DNA of 64,000 nt from Aureobasidium sp. EXF-3400 (lineage: Eukaryota; Ascomycota; Dothideomycetes; Dothideales; Saccotheciaceae): positions 1-64,000 of the forward strand of contig SWBL01000303.1 in assembly GCA_024195585.1 (NCBI GenBank), written 5' to 3'. A model generated the notes under the pieces. The model was not told where the DNA came from, did no database searches, and saw only the letters and a program-made list of their open reading frames with translations. Within the stretch, counting starts at the first letter, position 1. The number at the start of each line of letters is the position of its first letter. The translations under genes were made by a program, and so were the position numbers. This document shows positions 1 to 10,298 of the stretch, in pieces.

Positions 1-161
1 CCTTTACGGGCACTGTTTTTTCTCCTGCACAGCGGCTAGGTAGACTTCAAATGCACGCAAAAGCGGTCGTGGCTGCTACGATTGTTGAACTTCCCAAAAT
101 ACTGGACATTTCGCTCTTCTTTCGCACGTGTGTTATCATTCGAACATACACTATCAATGTT
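1..161. other. Window start, 3' region of the VanZ-like gene
   Basis: 161 bases downstream of the VanZ-like stop. No feature recognised. Confidence 0.35.
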
Positions 162-920
162 CTAGTCGGATCGCTTCTCGGCGACGCTTCCCTCTTGACC
201 AGCCTTGGTGTGTGTGCTCTCAGGCATTTGATCGTCGTCCCAGTCCTCTGCATTCTCATCCCAGTTATCCAGCTCTTCAGTGACATTTGGTGGCTCGGAG
301 CTAGACATGACGCCAGTCTCCTGACCTGCGGTACTCTCTCCCAGTTCAATGTCTTGGTCCTCGCCAGGTACCACTTGGTAGTTTCTAGCAGCACGGCGTC
401 TCTCCAGCATGCGTTTGTGATACCAGCTGCACGCCAGCAAGGCAAGCAACGAGCCAACAACGTTTGCAAGAATGTCGTAGGGGTCGAAATCACGGCCATT
501 CTAAGTGAACATGTTAGCGCAATGCGCTGTAGTCAAAACTTTGGGATAACATGCCGGTAGCAGTCCTTGAACGATCTCGGAACCAATGCTCAGAGCAACG
601 GTACAGGCCACGAGGGTGAAGTGGATGACACGGCGACGGTTGGTTTCAATGATCCAGTAGAAGCAGAGCTAGGAGACGTAGAGGTGAGATGAGAGCCAGT
701 GTATAGATGAGGCAAGACGTACGGTTATCAGGAAGAAGGTGACAAAGTGCAAGACCTTGTCGCTCTGCTTATATTGGGGTAGACGGTTCGGAGCAAGGCC
801 TAATGAGGCTGCTATGAACAGCAATACCACAAAGGCAGCTACACGCAAGTGTCAGTCGCATGATCTTTGACAGAGCTACAGCAGAAGTACGATACCTGCG
901 AAAGGCTTCCTGATTCTCAT
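162..920 (-). CDS. VanZ-like four-helix membrane protein
   Basis: Integral membrane protein of the VanZ-like family; its role in fungi is not known. Four exons on the minus strand (920-896, 838-723, 668-555, 500-162) join in frame to 197 aa. Four hydrophobic helices lie in the first 120 residues. The family residues are visible: SDKVLHF after helix 1, SEIVQG at the end of helix 3 and NGRDFDPYDILANVVGS before helix 4. The C-terminal 75 residues are hydrophilic and acidic (DNWDENAEDWDDD) and probably cytosolic. The intron between exons 3 and 4 (501-554) starts with GC (GCATGT) instead of GT, and only this junction gives the conserved LLPNGRDFD reading. Divergent from SPT7. Family call is firm; function is not. 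Confidence 0.85.
501..554 (-). other. GC-AG intron in the VanZ-like gene
   Basis: On the minus strand the upstream exon ends CTGCTACCG, the intron begins GCATGT and ends TTAG, and the next exon starts AATGGCCGT. No GT donor nearby keeps the reading frame and the conserved LLPNGRDFD motif. Confidence 0.75.
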
Positions 921-1462
921 GGCTCAAGTTGACAACTCGTTGGCCAAGTGTGCTATATACAAGAGCAAGCAAGCGCAAGGTAGAGTAGGGTGTGCTTGGA
1001 AGCGGGACCGTCCCAGTGGTGGGTAGTCGGAAAGGGGCGGCGTGGTTACTCGGTGCTTGTTCCTCTTTGGACTCGATCTCTTCCTTAGCGAAACCACTGA
1101 CAATTGTTTCAAGTCGATGGCTGGATATTGCTCCTGAGAACACCGTCTTAACAGACAAATACAAATCCTCGTTAGTGAGCCGTGGTACGCGACTGATTCA
1201 TCCACAGTGAGGCGCGTCTCTGTCTTCTGGGCGTGTGCTTAACCGCTGTCTACCGACGCAGTCGCGAGCGTCCGTCCACATACTGGAACCCCATCAGTGC
1301 ATCCATCATCCACGCGAGAACCAGCGAGTTTCCATCGGACTTTTTGCTTCTCCCGCCTTCTGCTCATCCTCAGCTCTCGGCGCCATCAGATGATTGATAC
1401 TCCTCTGCCATATCAGAGGTCTGCGTGAATGCGCAGCATCAGCACTCGTCTCCGGCTTGGCC
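921..1462. promoter_or_regulatory. Divergent intergenic region, VanZ-like gene / SPT7
   Basis: 542 bases between two divergent start codons. It should hold both promoters and 5' leaders. I see no conserved ORF, RNA gene or clear TATA box. Confidence 0.4.
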
Positions 1463-4400
1463 ATGAACAATAAGGAGCGCTCCAAACCCGCGTCGGCCAG
1501 CAACTCCCTGAATCGACAAAAGTCTACCAATGGCTTAAGTCCTGCGCCGCTGCTCAGAGATGCTTCAATTGCGCGAACCTCCAGAGCCGACTCCAACCCG
1601 ACCGACGACCTTGACCATGACCCTGACCATGACCGCGACCCCGATGACGACGATCCACTTCACATTTCCCTAAAGGCTTGTTACGATATCTCGCAATCAA
1701 AAATCGCCCACCTCTTCTCAAATCAACCCCTCCCGCCGCCGAATTCAGACTCCAAATCACATCGTCCTGCTCGCGACCAATTACCCACCGACCACTCCAC
1801 CCCACCCCCACCTCCTCCCCCGCCAAAGAGACCTGCGCGCACCATTGACGAGGATGACTATGGTGATGATGACGACGACGATGAAGAGGACGAGCGCGAC
1901 CAACAAACCCAACAATCACAGCCCGCTGCTGAGTCCCCTTCGCGCTCAAAGCAAACCGCCTCACCATCCTTGTCACTGAAGCCAACCATCACCCGCACCA
2001 GTACTTCATCTGGTTCCTCAGACCATGTCAAGTCCTCGGAAGATGTGCGCAAGAAGCTCGAGCAGGATAAAAAGGCGGCCGAAGATGCGGCGCGAAAGAG
2101 TTTCCATATTATGTTTTATACCCTTGAGGCAGACCGAGACGCTATGATGGAGCAGCAAAAACTAGACGATCTGGACAGACAAGTGGAGAACGAAATGTCT
2201 GGCGTATCTAATCCTGCCCCAACCTCTGATCCCTCAGGCATTCAACAAGGCTCTCTCAGCAACGCGGATCTCGGTGCATCCAGCTTGACCTTGAAAAATC
2301 TCATTGCTCGGATAGATGCCAAGCGAACCATGGTCAACGCAAATGACACCCAACTTCGTACTCTGATCAGTGAAGTGCGTAAAGGGCGCAGCAAGTGGGC
2401 CAGCGAGGAAAAGGTTGGCCAGGAAGAATTGTACGAGGCTGCCGAGAAGGTCCTGATGGAACTCAAAGCCATGACTGAATACTCGACTCCTTTCTTGCAG
2501 AGAGTGAATAAGAGAGACGCTCCTGACTACTTCCACATCATCAAACAACCTATGGATATCGGTACCATGATCAAGAAGCTTAAGAGCTTTTCGTACAGAT
2601 CAAAGAAGGAGTTTGTGGGGGATTTGAACCTCATATGGGCGAATTGTCTCACCTACAATGCCGATCCTGCTCATCCACTGCGCAAGAAGGCTCTTTATAT
2701 GCGCAAAGAAACTGACAAACTAGTACCTCTTATACCCGACATTGTCGTAAGAGATAGAGCAGAGGTCGAAGCAGAGGAAAGACGTCTGCAGAATCTGGAT
2801 GTCGACCTTGAGGGAGGAGAGGACAGTGACGATGGTGATTACGCATTGCATCAAGCCTTCGAAACATGAACTAACTCTCCCACAGATCAACCTATCATGG
2901 CATCTCGTGGGCGCAAAGCACCAGGCAAAAGCAAAAAGGGACAATCCAATACTACTCGACAGACAACCCCTGGTGCACCAGAAGGCACTCCTGCGGCCGA
3001 GTCCAAGCCTGCAATTCACGCATCTGCATCTAGTTTGCGTAACGAGTTCCTTCGTGCTGATTCGGATGCTCCTGTTGAAGCCAGCTCAAATGGATTTTCC
3101 ACACCACCTCCACCTGGAACAGTAACTCCACTTGGGATGAATGGTCTGAGTCAAGCTGATTTGATGGAAGTTGACGGTGTCGGAAACTCAATTGCCATCA
3201 GCTCACAAATCGAGGACCTTGATGAGGACGACGCTGAGTACAAGACCTGGAAGCAAGTTACCAAGAAAGACAGAGCTATGGCTGCTGCTGAAAGGAATCG
3301 TCTGTTCCGCGGTGACCATCTCAACCCCGATGAACCAGCATTATTGCGCACAAAAGCAGGGATGCGGAGATGGCTTCGACAACAGAAGCAAATCATGATA
3401 GATCCAGTCAGTGCACAATCAAAATCCGACAGCGACGAACCGGAGCCGGATACGAGTACCACAGGCGAAACGCTCGCCGAGATTCAGAAAGATCAAGGTC
3501 GGACACTCCCAGACTACTACGATGTTTTGGCAGCAATTCCAGATCTGAACGATCAACTACGATGGACTGAAGATTCGGAAGGCAAAGTGATACCACAGGT
3601 CGAGGATTATCTGCGCGTCTTTCCAAAAGAACAATTTACGTCTACGGAAAGCGGTCTTACCAAGCGGATGGAAGCAAACATGAGACAGATGCAAGAGACT
3701 CGAAAAGTCTGCGCAAAGATCGGCATTGTCAAGCAAATGCAGATCCAGGCTCAGGTACGTATTTCGATTTATAACAAGAGCGACAGTGTGCTAACATCTC
3801 CTCGCAGACCTATCAAAATCAGTTTCAAAAGTACGATCCCCAACCGTTTGTGGAACAAGATATCGGCGCTATCGCTGTCTCCGAAGATGGCCCTATCATG
3901 TCACCATGGGTCTGCCGTGCTGCCTTCCAAAGAGCCGTGGGAAAGATCTTCTACCATGCTGGGTTCGAAGATTTTCAGCCATCTGCACTTGATGCCGTCA
4001 CAGACATAGCCAGCGATTTCTTCCAAAAGCTTATCCGCACTTTCACGCTATACAACGAGGCACCCAAAACTGAGCTGGACGCTCACAATTTCGGTGCCGA
4101 AGAGCAGGTTCTTCACTGTCTTCACAAAAATGGTCTAGATCTGGAATCTCTCGAAACTTATGTCAAGGACGATGTTGAAAGGTTGGGATCGAAGTTAGGT
4201 GTAGTTCATGAACGCATGAAGGCACATCTCGCCGATCTCCTGGTGAGTACTCATCGATGTTCTGATGATAGAGATACTAATTCATGTAGCGACCTGCTTT
4301 GGGCGATAGCGTTGGCGCAGATGGCGTTGGTGCGTTCAACGATGGCAGTGATCAGTTTACCAGTGGTGACTTTGCTGCCGACGTCGATGAAGATTTCTTC

Positions 4401-4934
4401 GGCTTCAAAGAGCTCGGTCTGGCCGACGAATTTGGCTTGGAGAGTCTCAGCGTCCCCTTGCATCTGCTACAAAACCGCATGCACAGTGCCTACCAGGCCA
4501 ACCATACCAGTTTGATCACTTCATCTGGTGTTGTATTCCCTGTACCTGCTCCTTACGACCCGATTTCGACAGATAACTTGCCTTCTCAGATTGGATTGGT
4601 CCAAGACTTCTTTGCGACCAAACTTGCTGCTAACCAAGGACGACCTTTGGTTGACGATGAAGATTTGCCGACCAAGCAGCGCTTCCCTCGACCTCGTCTG
4701 CCACCTACTGGAAAGATCAGCAGTCCAAGAAAGAGACCCATCCGTGAGCAGCAACAAGCCGCGAAGAAGCGCAGAAAACTTGAGGAAAGCAAAGAAGAAA
4801 GTAAACTGGTGAAACCGATTGGACCACTAAAACTGGCGTTACCAGGAGCCAAAGATAAAGATCCAGAACCCGAAAAAGATCACGAAGGGAAGAATGCCAT
4901 GATGAGTCCACCTGAGAGCATTACTGCGAGTTAG
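1463..4934 (+). CDS. SPT7: SAGA complex subunit SPT7 (bromodomain and histone-fold)
   Basis: Structural subunit of the SAGA histone acetyltransferase coactivator. Exons 1463-2834, 2886-3754, 3808-4242 and 4290-4934 give 1106 aa. The N-terminal part is low-complexity and acidic with a poly-Asp/Glu stretch. A bromodomain lies at about residues 325-430, with [19 protein letters not shown] and the acetyl-lysine-type Asn in ANCLTYNA. A histone-fold (Bromo-TP) domain follows near residues 775-880, beginning around [20 protein letters not shown], which in the family pairs with ADA1. The tail is Lys-rich. I chose the ATG at 1463; the frame is open slightly further upstream but has no earlier ATG there. 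Bromodomain plus distal histone fold in one protein is diagnostic of SPT7. Confidence 0.93.
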
Positions 4935-5408
4935 GGGTCACTTTGGGTTTGCACATAACACGGAGATGGGAGCCATGCTTTGATGTTTCTGTTTCGAATC
5001 CTTTTTTTTTTTTCTTTTCACTTGAGATAATTGGCGTCAAGGGTTCTTCCAAATGTTTATACCCAGGCGGTCTCCCTGCATTCCTTTCTGGTTTTTTTGA
5101 ATCTTCTGGTGGATGCTATTGGTTGTTGCAATGATCACCTTTGATGCTAGGATGCTAGGAGAGGTTGAATAAGATTGAGATGGAAAACTATTAATATGCA
5201 GACTGTATATAGCATGATTCTGGCAAGAGAAACTGGCAAACGACGATAAATACGTAAAGCTTTATACGCTCACGAGCATCACGATAATTGACATAGTGAG
5301 ATTTTTCACATGTGAGAACTGCATGAAGTGAAATGGTTTTGTCATTAAACTTTCGTATCATCATGTGCATTGCACTGCATCACTCTTTTTGGAAGATGTG
5401 AGTGGTAT
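4935..5408. other. Intergenic, convergent 3' regions
   Basis: Between the SPT7 stop and the stop of the 66-aa gene. It contains a T-rich run near 5000 and a short direct repeat (GATGCTAG twice near 5145). No gene seen. Confidence 0.4.
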
Positions 5409-5719
5409 CTAGTTCGAGACCTTGTCGGGAACGTTCTTGCCTGAGATGAGGATAAGTATCTAGGCATGTTTGTTTGTACCAGCGTCGACGAAAACATACC
5501 AGTGGCCTTCTCGAACATGCCGCGGGCAGTGTCAGTGACCTTCTCGTTAACGGAGCGGAGCTTGTTGGGGTCCTGGCCCTCCTTTCTCTCGAGAGAATCG
5601 AGACCCTGCAAATGTCAGGATGGTGCTGTTCCTTGCGAGATCGTGTGTGTACTGACCTTGTCAACGTAGTCTTCCTGGCCGCCAGCAGCAGGGTTTCCTT
5701 GTCCTTGAGGTGCAGACAT
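5409..5719 (-). CDS. Conserved 66-aa hydrophilic small protein
   Basis: Three exons (5719-5657, 5605-5500, 5440-5409) encode a 66-residue, highly charged, Gly/Lys/Asp-rich soluble protein that starts MSAPQGQGNPAAGGQEDY and contains ARGMFEKATG. There is no signal peptide or membrane segment. It resembles a class of very small conserved ascomycete proteins of unknown function; hydrophilicity and composition are reminiscent of stress-associated hydrophilins, but that is inference. A TATA box lies about 85 bases upstream of the ATG. Introns are 51 and 59 nt with GT-AG borders. The small size and three exons explain why single-ORF inspection misses it. Confidence 0.75.
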
Positions 5720-5801
5720 GATTGTTGATGTGAAGTTGAAGATGGTTGATTTGATTGTGTAGTAGTGTCGATGGAGAAGTAGCTTGCTTCTTTTCTTGCT
5801 G

Positions 5802-5809
5802 TTTATATA
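5802..5809 (-). promoter_or_regulatory. TATA box of the 66-aa gene
   Basis: TATATAAA on the minus strand, about 85 bases upstream of the start codon at 5719, in a normal position for a fungal core promoter. Confidence 0.5.
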
Positions 5810-5843
5810 AGGTGTTTTGGTTCGAGAAACCTGTTCTTGACCC

Positions 5844-5929
5844 CGCCGACGTACGTCACTTTATCTGGGGCGAGAAACAGGTCGAGATCTTGAATGATGG
5901 CCTGGCTGAGAATTCCCCGTACGTCGGCG
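5844..5929. promoter_or_regulatory. 12-bp inverted repeat in the promoter of the 66-aa gene
   Basis: CGCCGACGTACG at 5844-5855 and its exact reverse complement CGTACGTCGGCG at 5918-5929, 62 bases apart and about 125-210 bases upstream of the ATG at 5719. Each arm contains the self-complementary core CGTACG. This may be a pair of operator-like sites for a dimeric regulator; no known factor is assigned. Confidence 0.5.
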
Positions 5930-7009
5930 TAATTCTTACAAATATTCCTAGGCTTCGGCTCCTGGCGATCTCAAGCGAGTCAGCGAGTGTTGCTATGCGC
6001 GTCACTTCTCGTTGATGTCGGCTTCAGCGTCTGTTTGGTAAACATAGGAACGATCCCCATTGCTATATATAAATAAGCTTTTTTGGTCAAAGCTTGTGTA
6101 TGTCTGTTCCTGTTTATGCCTTCTATTGTAGATATTAGATATGTATATATTAAGCAACATCATATAGAGTCCGAGAGATCAGGCATGAGCAAACTATGAT
6201 GATTCAAATTCCAAAGGTCACCTTTCCGATACGTGCGTTTGTGGACAGAGGTTGATGGCACGTTCGTATACCCGCTCAGCTGCCAAACTCGAATTTCCAT
6301 GATTGGCACGACAGTTACTACACATTGCACCGAAACTAGCCAAATCGCAATAGAAAACCATTGAGATATGTTGTTCATGGGCTCATTGCGACTATATTCA
6401 TCCTTCACAGTGGCACAAAAGACATCTAAGTGGGTTATCATGGAGCATGCATGGAAAGGACAGGGTGGTATCACCAGCAGCAGTGGAGCCGAAAGAATGT
6501 GGCGTGCAATCTATCACATTGTTCCAATGTTTGAATCGCCGACCATAACTTATGGCAAGAGAAGATATATCCTGGGGTATAGTAGTTGCATATCCAAGAC
6601 TTGTCTTTGCCTGTAGACAGGCCTTTCCGGCACGCGACCTCAAATCGATTCACAATCACACGGTTGGTTGAGGTCAAAGGCCTAGAACGGTCGTGCAGGC
6701 TGCACGGCACACATCACCCCGTAGGGCCTATCTGCTCCCCCACGTGCACTTCCTACTGACATTCTTTTCCTCTCTTGATAGTGACGATATCTTTGCTGTA
6801 GCCGCGCGCTTGATTGTTGTCATCTTCCGTTGTATTTTTTTTTCTTGTTCCCTGGTCCTTCGCTTTGTTTATTCTACTTGTGAACCTGCATCGTCTGTGT
6901 CCTTGTTTGCACTGCCCTGTGAGAGCCTGTTGGTTGCTCAGTGCAGGTCTTAATACAAGCGTTTCAAATTTCTGGTCGTTGCAGAATAATCCCTTGCGTC
7001 AACGACAAC
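5930..7009. promoter_or_regulatory. Divergent intergenic region, 66-aa gene / GH43
   Basis: About 1.1 kb between the promoter repeat of the 66-aa gene and the GH43 start codon. There are several open frames of 60-100 codons without recognisable motifs. The part next to 7009 is pyrimidine-rich and likely the GH43 leader. No gene supported. Confidence 0.4.
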
Positions 7010-8476
7010 ATGCATACACCTACATTAGCGAGCGAGAGCTCGCCGGTCTCACCAGCCTTCACAGAGTTTCGAAAGCGCTCGTTACCTCCACATATCATCG
7101 AGTCGCAAAAAAAGGAGGCGCTAGCGATGGTTACCGAAAAGGAATCCGAGGATGCACAGTCACAGCAAGCACAACTATCTTTCTTTAAGCGGTACTTTTA
7201 CAGATCGACCACAGTACCTGGTGCTGGCGATGATGGAAGTGATGCAGAACCAGTTCGTCGTTTCTCGGTGCTATCTCGAGGATTTCTTACACTGGTGGCA
7301 CTACTCTGCCTGGCTATAGTGGTCACTCTCTGTGCGGTTCTGGCCACGATACTCACACGACATAAACACGTGGAGCAAGAACTCCGCAGGTCTCCTGTTC
7401 GGGAGGCAATATTCGCCAATTTTGCAGATCCGGTGGTGCTCAAACACGAGGACTTGTTCTACGCATTCGCTACAACTAACGCAGCGGGTTAGTAGACGAT
7501 GTTCTGTATGTGCGGCCCACAAGACAGGAAGCTGACATACTTAGGTATCCTTGCGCAATCGAATGATACAGCCGCTCTGGAGCTTCTTGCCCTTGGCAAA
7601 AGCAATGTGCAAATAGCAACAAGCCCGAATTTCAAGGACTGGACTTTACTGAACCACACGCACGACCCCCTCCCACAACTGGGCGACTGGGTCAGGCCTG
7701 GGCTCACAGTCAATCTGAACCCAAAGGCAAATGTTTGGGCTCCGGCTGTCATCAAAAGACCCAGTGACAACAAGTTCGTCCTTTACTACTCTGCTGCGTC
7801 AGCGGATTCGCCAGAAAACGCACCACGGACGTCTCATTGTATCGGAGCCGCAGTTTCCGATACATCTTCACCAGCGGGCCCATACCTGCCATTGAACGAC
7901 ACTATCGCTTGTCCCATCGATCAAGGCGGCGCCATCGATCCGTCTCCCTTCATCGATACAGATGGATCATTCTATGTAACGTACAAGGTCGATGGTAACA
8001 ACATCGGGCATGGCGGGGACTGTGGCAACATGGTCAAACCTCTCGTACCCACGCCAATCAAGCTGCAAAAGATGATGGCAGATGGTGTGACGCCAGATGG
8101 CTCAGACATCACCATCCTCGATCGCACCGAAGACGACGGTCCTCTGGTGGAAGCACCGGTCATCACCAGAAGTCCAGAAGGAATCTACTTCCTCTTCTTC
8201 TCATCTGGATGTACCCGAAACCCTTCTTACGATGTGAAATACGCATTTGCAAACGATGTTCGCGGCCCGTATCAACGAGCGAAGAAGCCGTTGTTGAGGA
8301 CAGGCGATTTCAACCTGACAGCACCAGGGTCAGTCGGTGTCATGGATTTGGAAGACGGCACGTTTGGAATGGTTTTCCACGCTCGAGTTCAGGCATCGTA
8401 CGGAAGAGTCAGAGCAATGTATACTTCGGCCATTCGGTTCAACGGGACCGAAGTTTCACTAGTTAAAAAGATCTAA
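7010..8476 (+). CDS. Membrane-anchored glycoside hydrolase family 43
   Basis: Five-bladed beta-propeller glycosidase of family GH43, acting on arabinose- or xylose-containing plant polysaccharides; the exact substrate cannot be read. Exons 7010-7487 and 7545-8476 give 469 aa. The three catalytic acids are in their usual contexts: base Asp in FADPVVLKHEDLFYAF (about residue 140), modulating Asp in GGAIDPSPFIDTDG (about 291) and acid Glu in LVEAPVITRSPEGIYFLFF (about 362). The N-terminus is not a signal peptide: about 90 hydrophilic residues precede a single strong transmembrane helix (LTLVALLCLAIVVTLCAVLA), so it should be a type II membrane protein with its catalytic domain outside or in the lumen. 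Most fungal GH43 enzymes are freely secreted. Confidence 0.88.
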
Positions 8477-9329
8477 CGACGCTAAGAATTTATACGCCTT
8501 TCTTTTTTTTTTCTGCTGATTGACCCATACTACTAGATTATCACATAGTCGTCTTCGTTCTTTTACCATGGCATAGAGTAGTGACAATCAACTCGAAAAA
8601 AGCCAACGATATCGAAACCAGGTTCAGCCACAGAACCATCGCTGAGATATCGTGTTCCTATCAACATCACACCGTGTATCTTATTAGCCGATTCAACTAT
8701 AATCAATGTCGTCCGTATCAACGAAGCCCGAACAACTTTATCAGTTTTTTCGGAGTGTTTCTTCTTAGAACACGATTGATCTCTTGATCAATTTGCACGC
8801 CTTTTCGTTAGTCATAATAGTAACGTGCTAGAAGATCTCACCATACCCCATTGTGAGAGCGAGGCAACAAGCCTTCGAGCACAAGTTCTCCTCAGCTGGC
8901 AACGACCAACTCAACATCTATGCCTTGATTATCTCTACACACCCTACTATCGATCCGATATAGCCCCAGACATGCTCCCAACCTAGCACGAGAGCAGTGA
9001 ATATAGGGATCAGTTTGAAACAGTCAGGAGTCTGATATCTCATCTGCCTATATGTCTAGTCCATTCTGTTTAAAGCCAGGGTTGTCCGCTCAGCCTCGCA
9101 AGCTACACGTGATGCAGCAGCCGCGCTAGCTCAATGGAGGCCGAGGAGAGCTCTCGTAGCCTTTGTGTTCTCGTTGACGAAGCATTCATAGCTCAAAACT
9201 TGTCAATCGAATTACGACACCATCTTGCTGTTTTGTACACACACCTACAGCCAGTAAGAAGCAGGGTAGCGACAGACTTAGTGGCTAGGAAGAAGCGCAG
9301 CATTTGATAACACACTAATATCTAGCCAG
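8477..9329. other. Gene-poor stretch left of the miniature elements
   Basis: Follows the GH43 stop and is A/T-richer than flanking genes. No ORF here has recognisable motifs. A segment near 9075-9100 (GCCAGGGTTGTCCGCTCAG) resembles one inside the element at 9787-10125 (GGCAGGGTTGCTCACTCAG at about 9944), suggesting decayed repeat DNA. Confidence 0.45.
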
Positions 9330-9546
9330 CCTCTCCGTGTTCAAAAGTATGTAACTTCCATTATACTCCGACTATAATATAGAGTAAGGCCTATGCTATA
9401 AAGAGGCACAATCTCATTTGGAGATAAATGCTGTCCATAGGGAGTCCATATCTTAGTTGCTTCTTAATGGGGACTATCCAGATCTCTAGTATTATCATGC
9501 AATTCTATAGCTATACGCGTTACATACTTTTGAATACGGGAAAAGG
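9330..9546 (+). mobile_element. Miniature inverted-repeat element, copy A
   Basis: 217 bases bounded by imperfect terminal inverted repeats: left CCTCTCCGTGTTCAAAAGTA, right (read on the minus strand) CCTTTTCCCGTATTCAAAAG, both continuing into TATGTAAC. It aligns along its whole length with copy C at 61759-61972, including the shared internal blocks CTATAAAGAGGCAC, CTTCTTAATGGG and CTAGTATTATCATGCA. It has no coding capacity, as expected for a non-autonomous DNA transposon derivative. No certain target-site duplication; AATATC occurs on both sides at slightly different distances. Confidence 0.7.
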
Positions 9547-9786
9547 ACAATATCACTTTGAAAGGTCTTCTCCTCTGATCTTTATAGCTAACAGGGTAGC
9601 AGAACCTTGTCATAGTACTTGCTTGTTCATTAACAAATTATCATAGCATCCAAAGCAGGATGCAAACTTCAAACTTCTCCGATACGGTCTTCGACGATGA
9701 GGGTAGGATGTTGATGCAAAGGCTCGTTCTCACTAAGCGCAGTCTTATTGCGATGGGCAAGGGACTTCTAAGGAGCGGACGCCGTA
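9547..9786. other. Spacer between miniature elements A and B
   Basis: A/T-rich sequence with an open frame of 60 codons at 9660-9842 that runs into copy B and has no recognisable family. No gene supported. Confidence 0.35.
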
Positions 9787-10125
9787 CCTCCCTGTGTGCT
9801 AAAGTATGTAACGTGTGTAGCTGTAAAAACGCACAATACTAATAAGAATCAGAATAGTATCCATTAAGAAGTGTTGAAAGTATATGAGGTAGTGACTTGA
9901 AGGTTAATTGGTCTACATAGTCTGGAGCTATCCTTATATACCAAAGGGCAGGGTTGCTCACTCAGAATGTTGCTGACCAATAAGAAGCGACGAAATATAG
10001 ACTCTCTTTGGCCACACCTCTATCTCTCGATACTTTGTGCCTTTTTATAGTGTACACTTTGCTCTCTACGTAGTCGGAGGTTGATGGATTAAATGAGAAG
10101 TTACAGACTTTGGCACATGGGGAGG
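9787..10125 (-). mobile_element. Miniature inverted-repeat element, copy B (inverted, with insertion)
   Basis: Same family as copies A and C in the opposite orientation. The left end CCTCCCTGTGTGCTAAAGTA matches the reverse complement of the right end of copy C almost perfectly. The right end reads, on the minus strand, CCTCCCCATGTGCCAAAGTC. At 339 bases it is about 120 longer than its relatives. The excess (about 9872-9980) lies between CCATTAAGAAGTG and CCAATAAGAAGCG, a near-identical 13-base pair that looks like a duplicated internal site. The inserted segment partly resembles sequence near 9075. Confidence 0.65.
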
Positions 10126-10298
10126 TGGTATCAGTGGTGAAGACGAACGCTCAATGTTCTAATGGTTTCCGAATATCAAACTCATAAATTCATATCGTAG
10201 CAGGAACCAAGCACGAACGCCTAAAACGCCCCCGCATTGTGCAATTCCAAGAAGAGTCTGATCTAGAGAGGATATGTATGTAGCTTGGGGTATGGATA

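Noticed and set aside
1394..1462. Upstream extension of the SPT7 frame
   Set aside because: It begins at TTG, not ATG; the first methionine in frame is at 1463.
4990..5015. GTTTCGAATCC followed by a T run, like a tRNA T-loop and Pol III terminator
   Set aside because: The flanks do not pair as a T-stem, and no acceptor, D or anticodon arm can be built upstream.
9136..9310. Open frame of 57 codons beginning MEAEESSRSL next to element A
   Set aside because: No family similarity and it lies in decayed repeat-like DNA; kept only as background.
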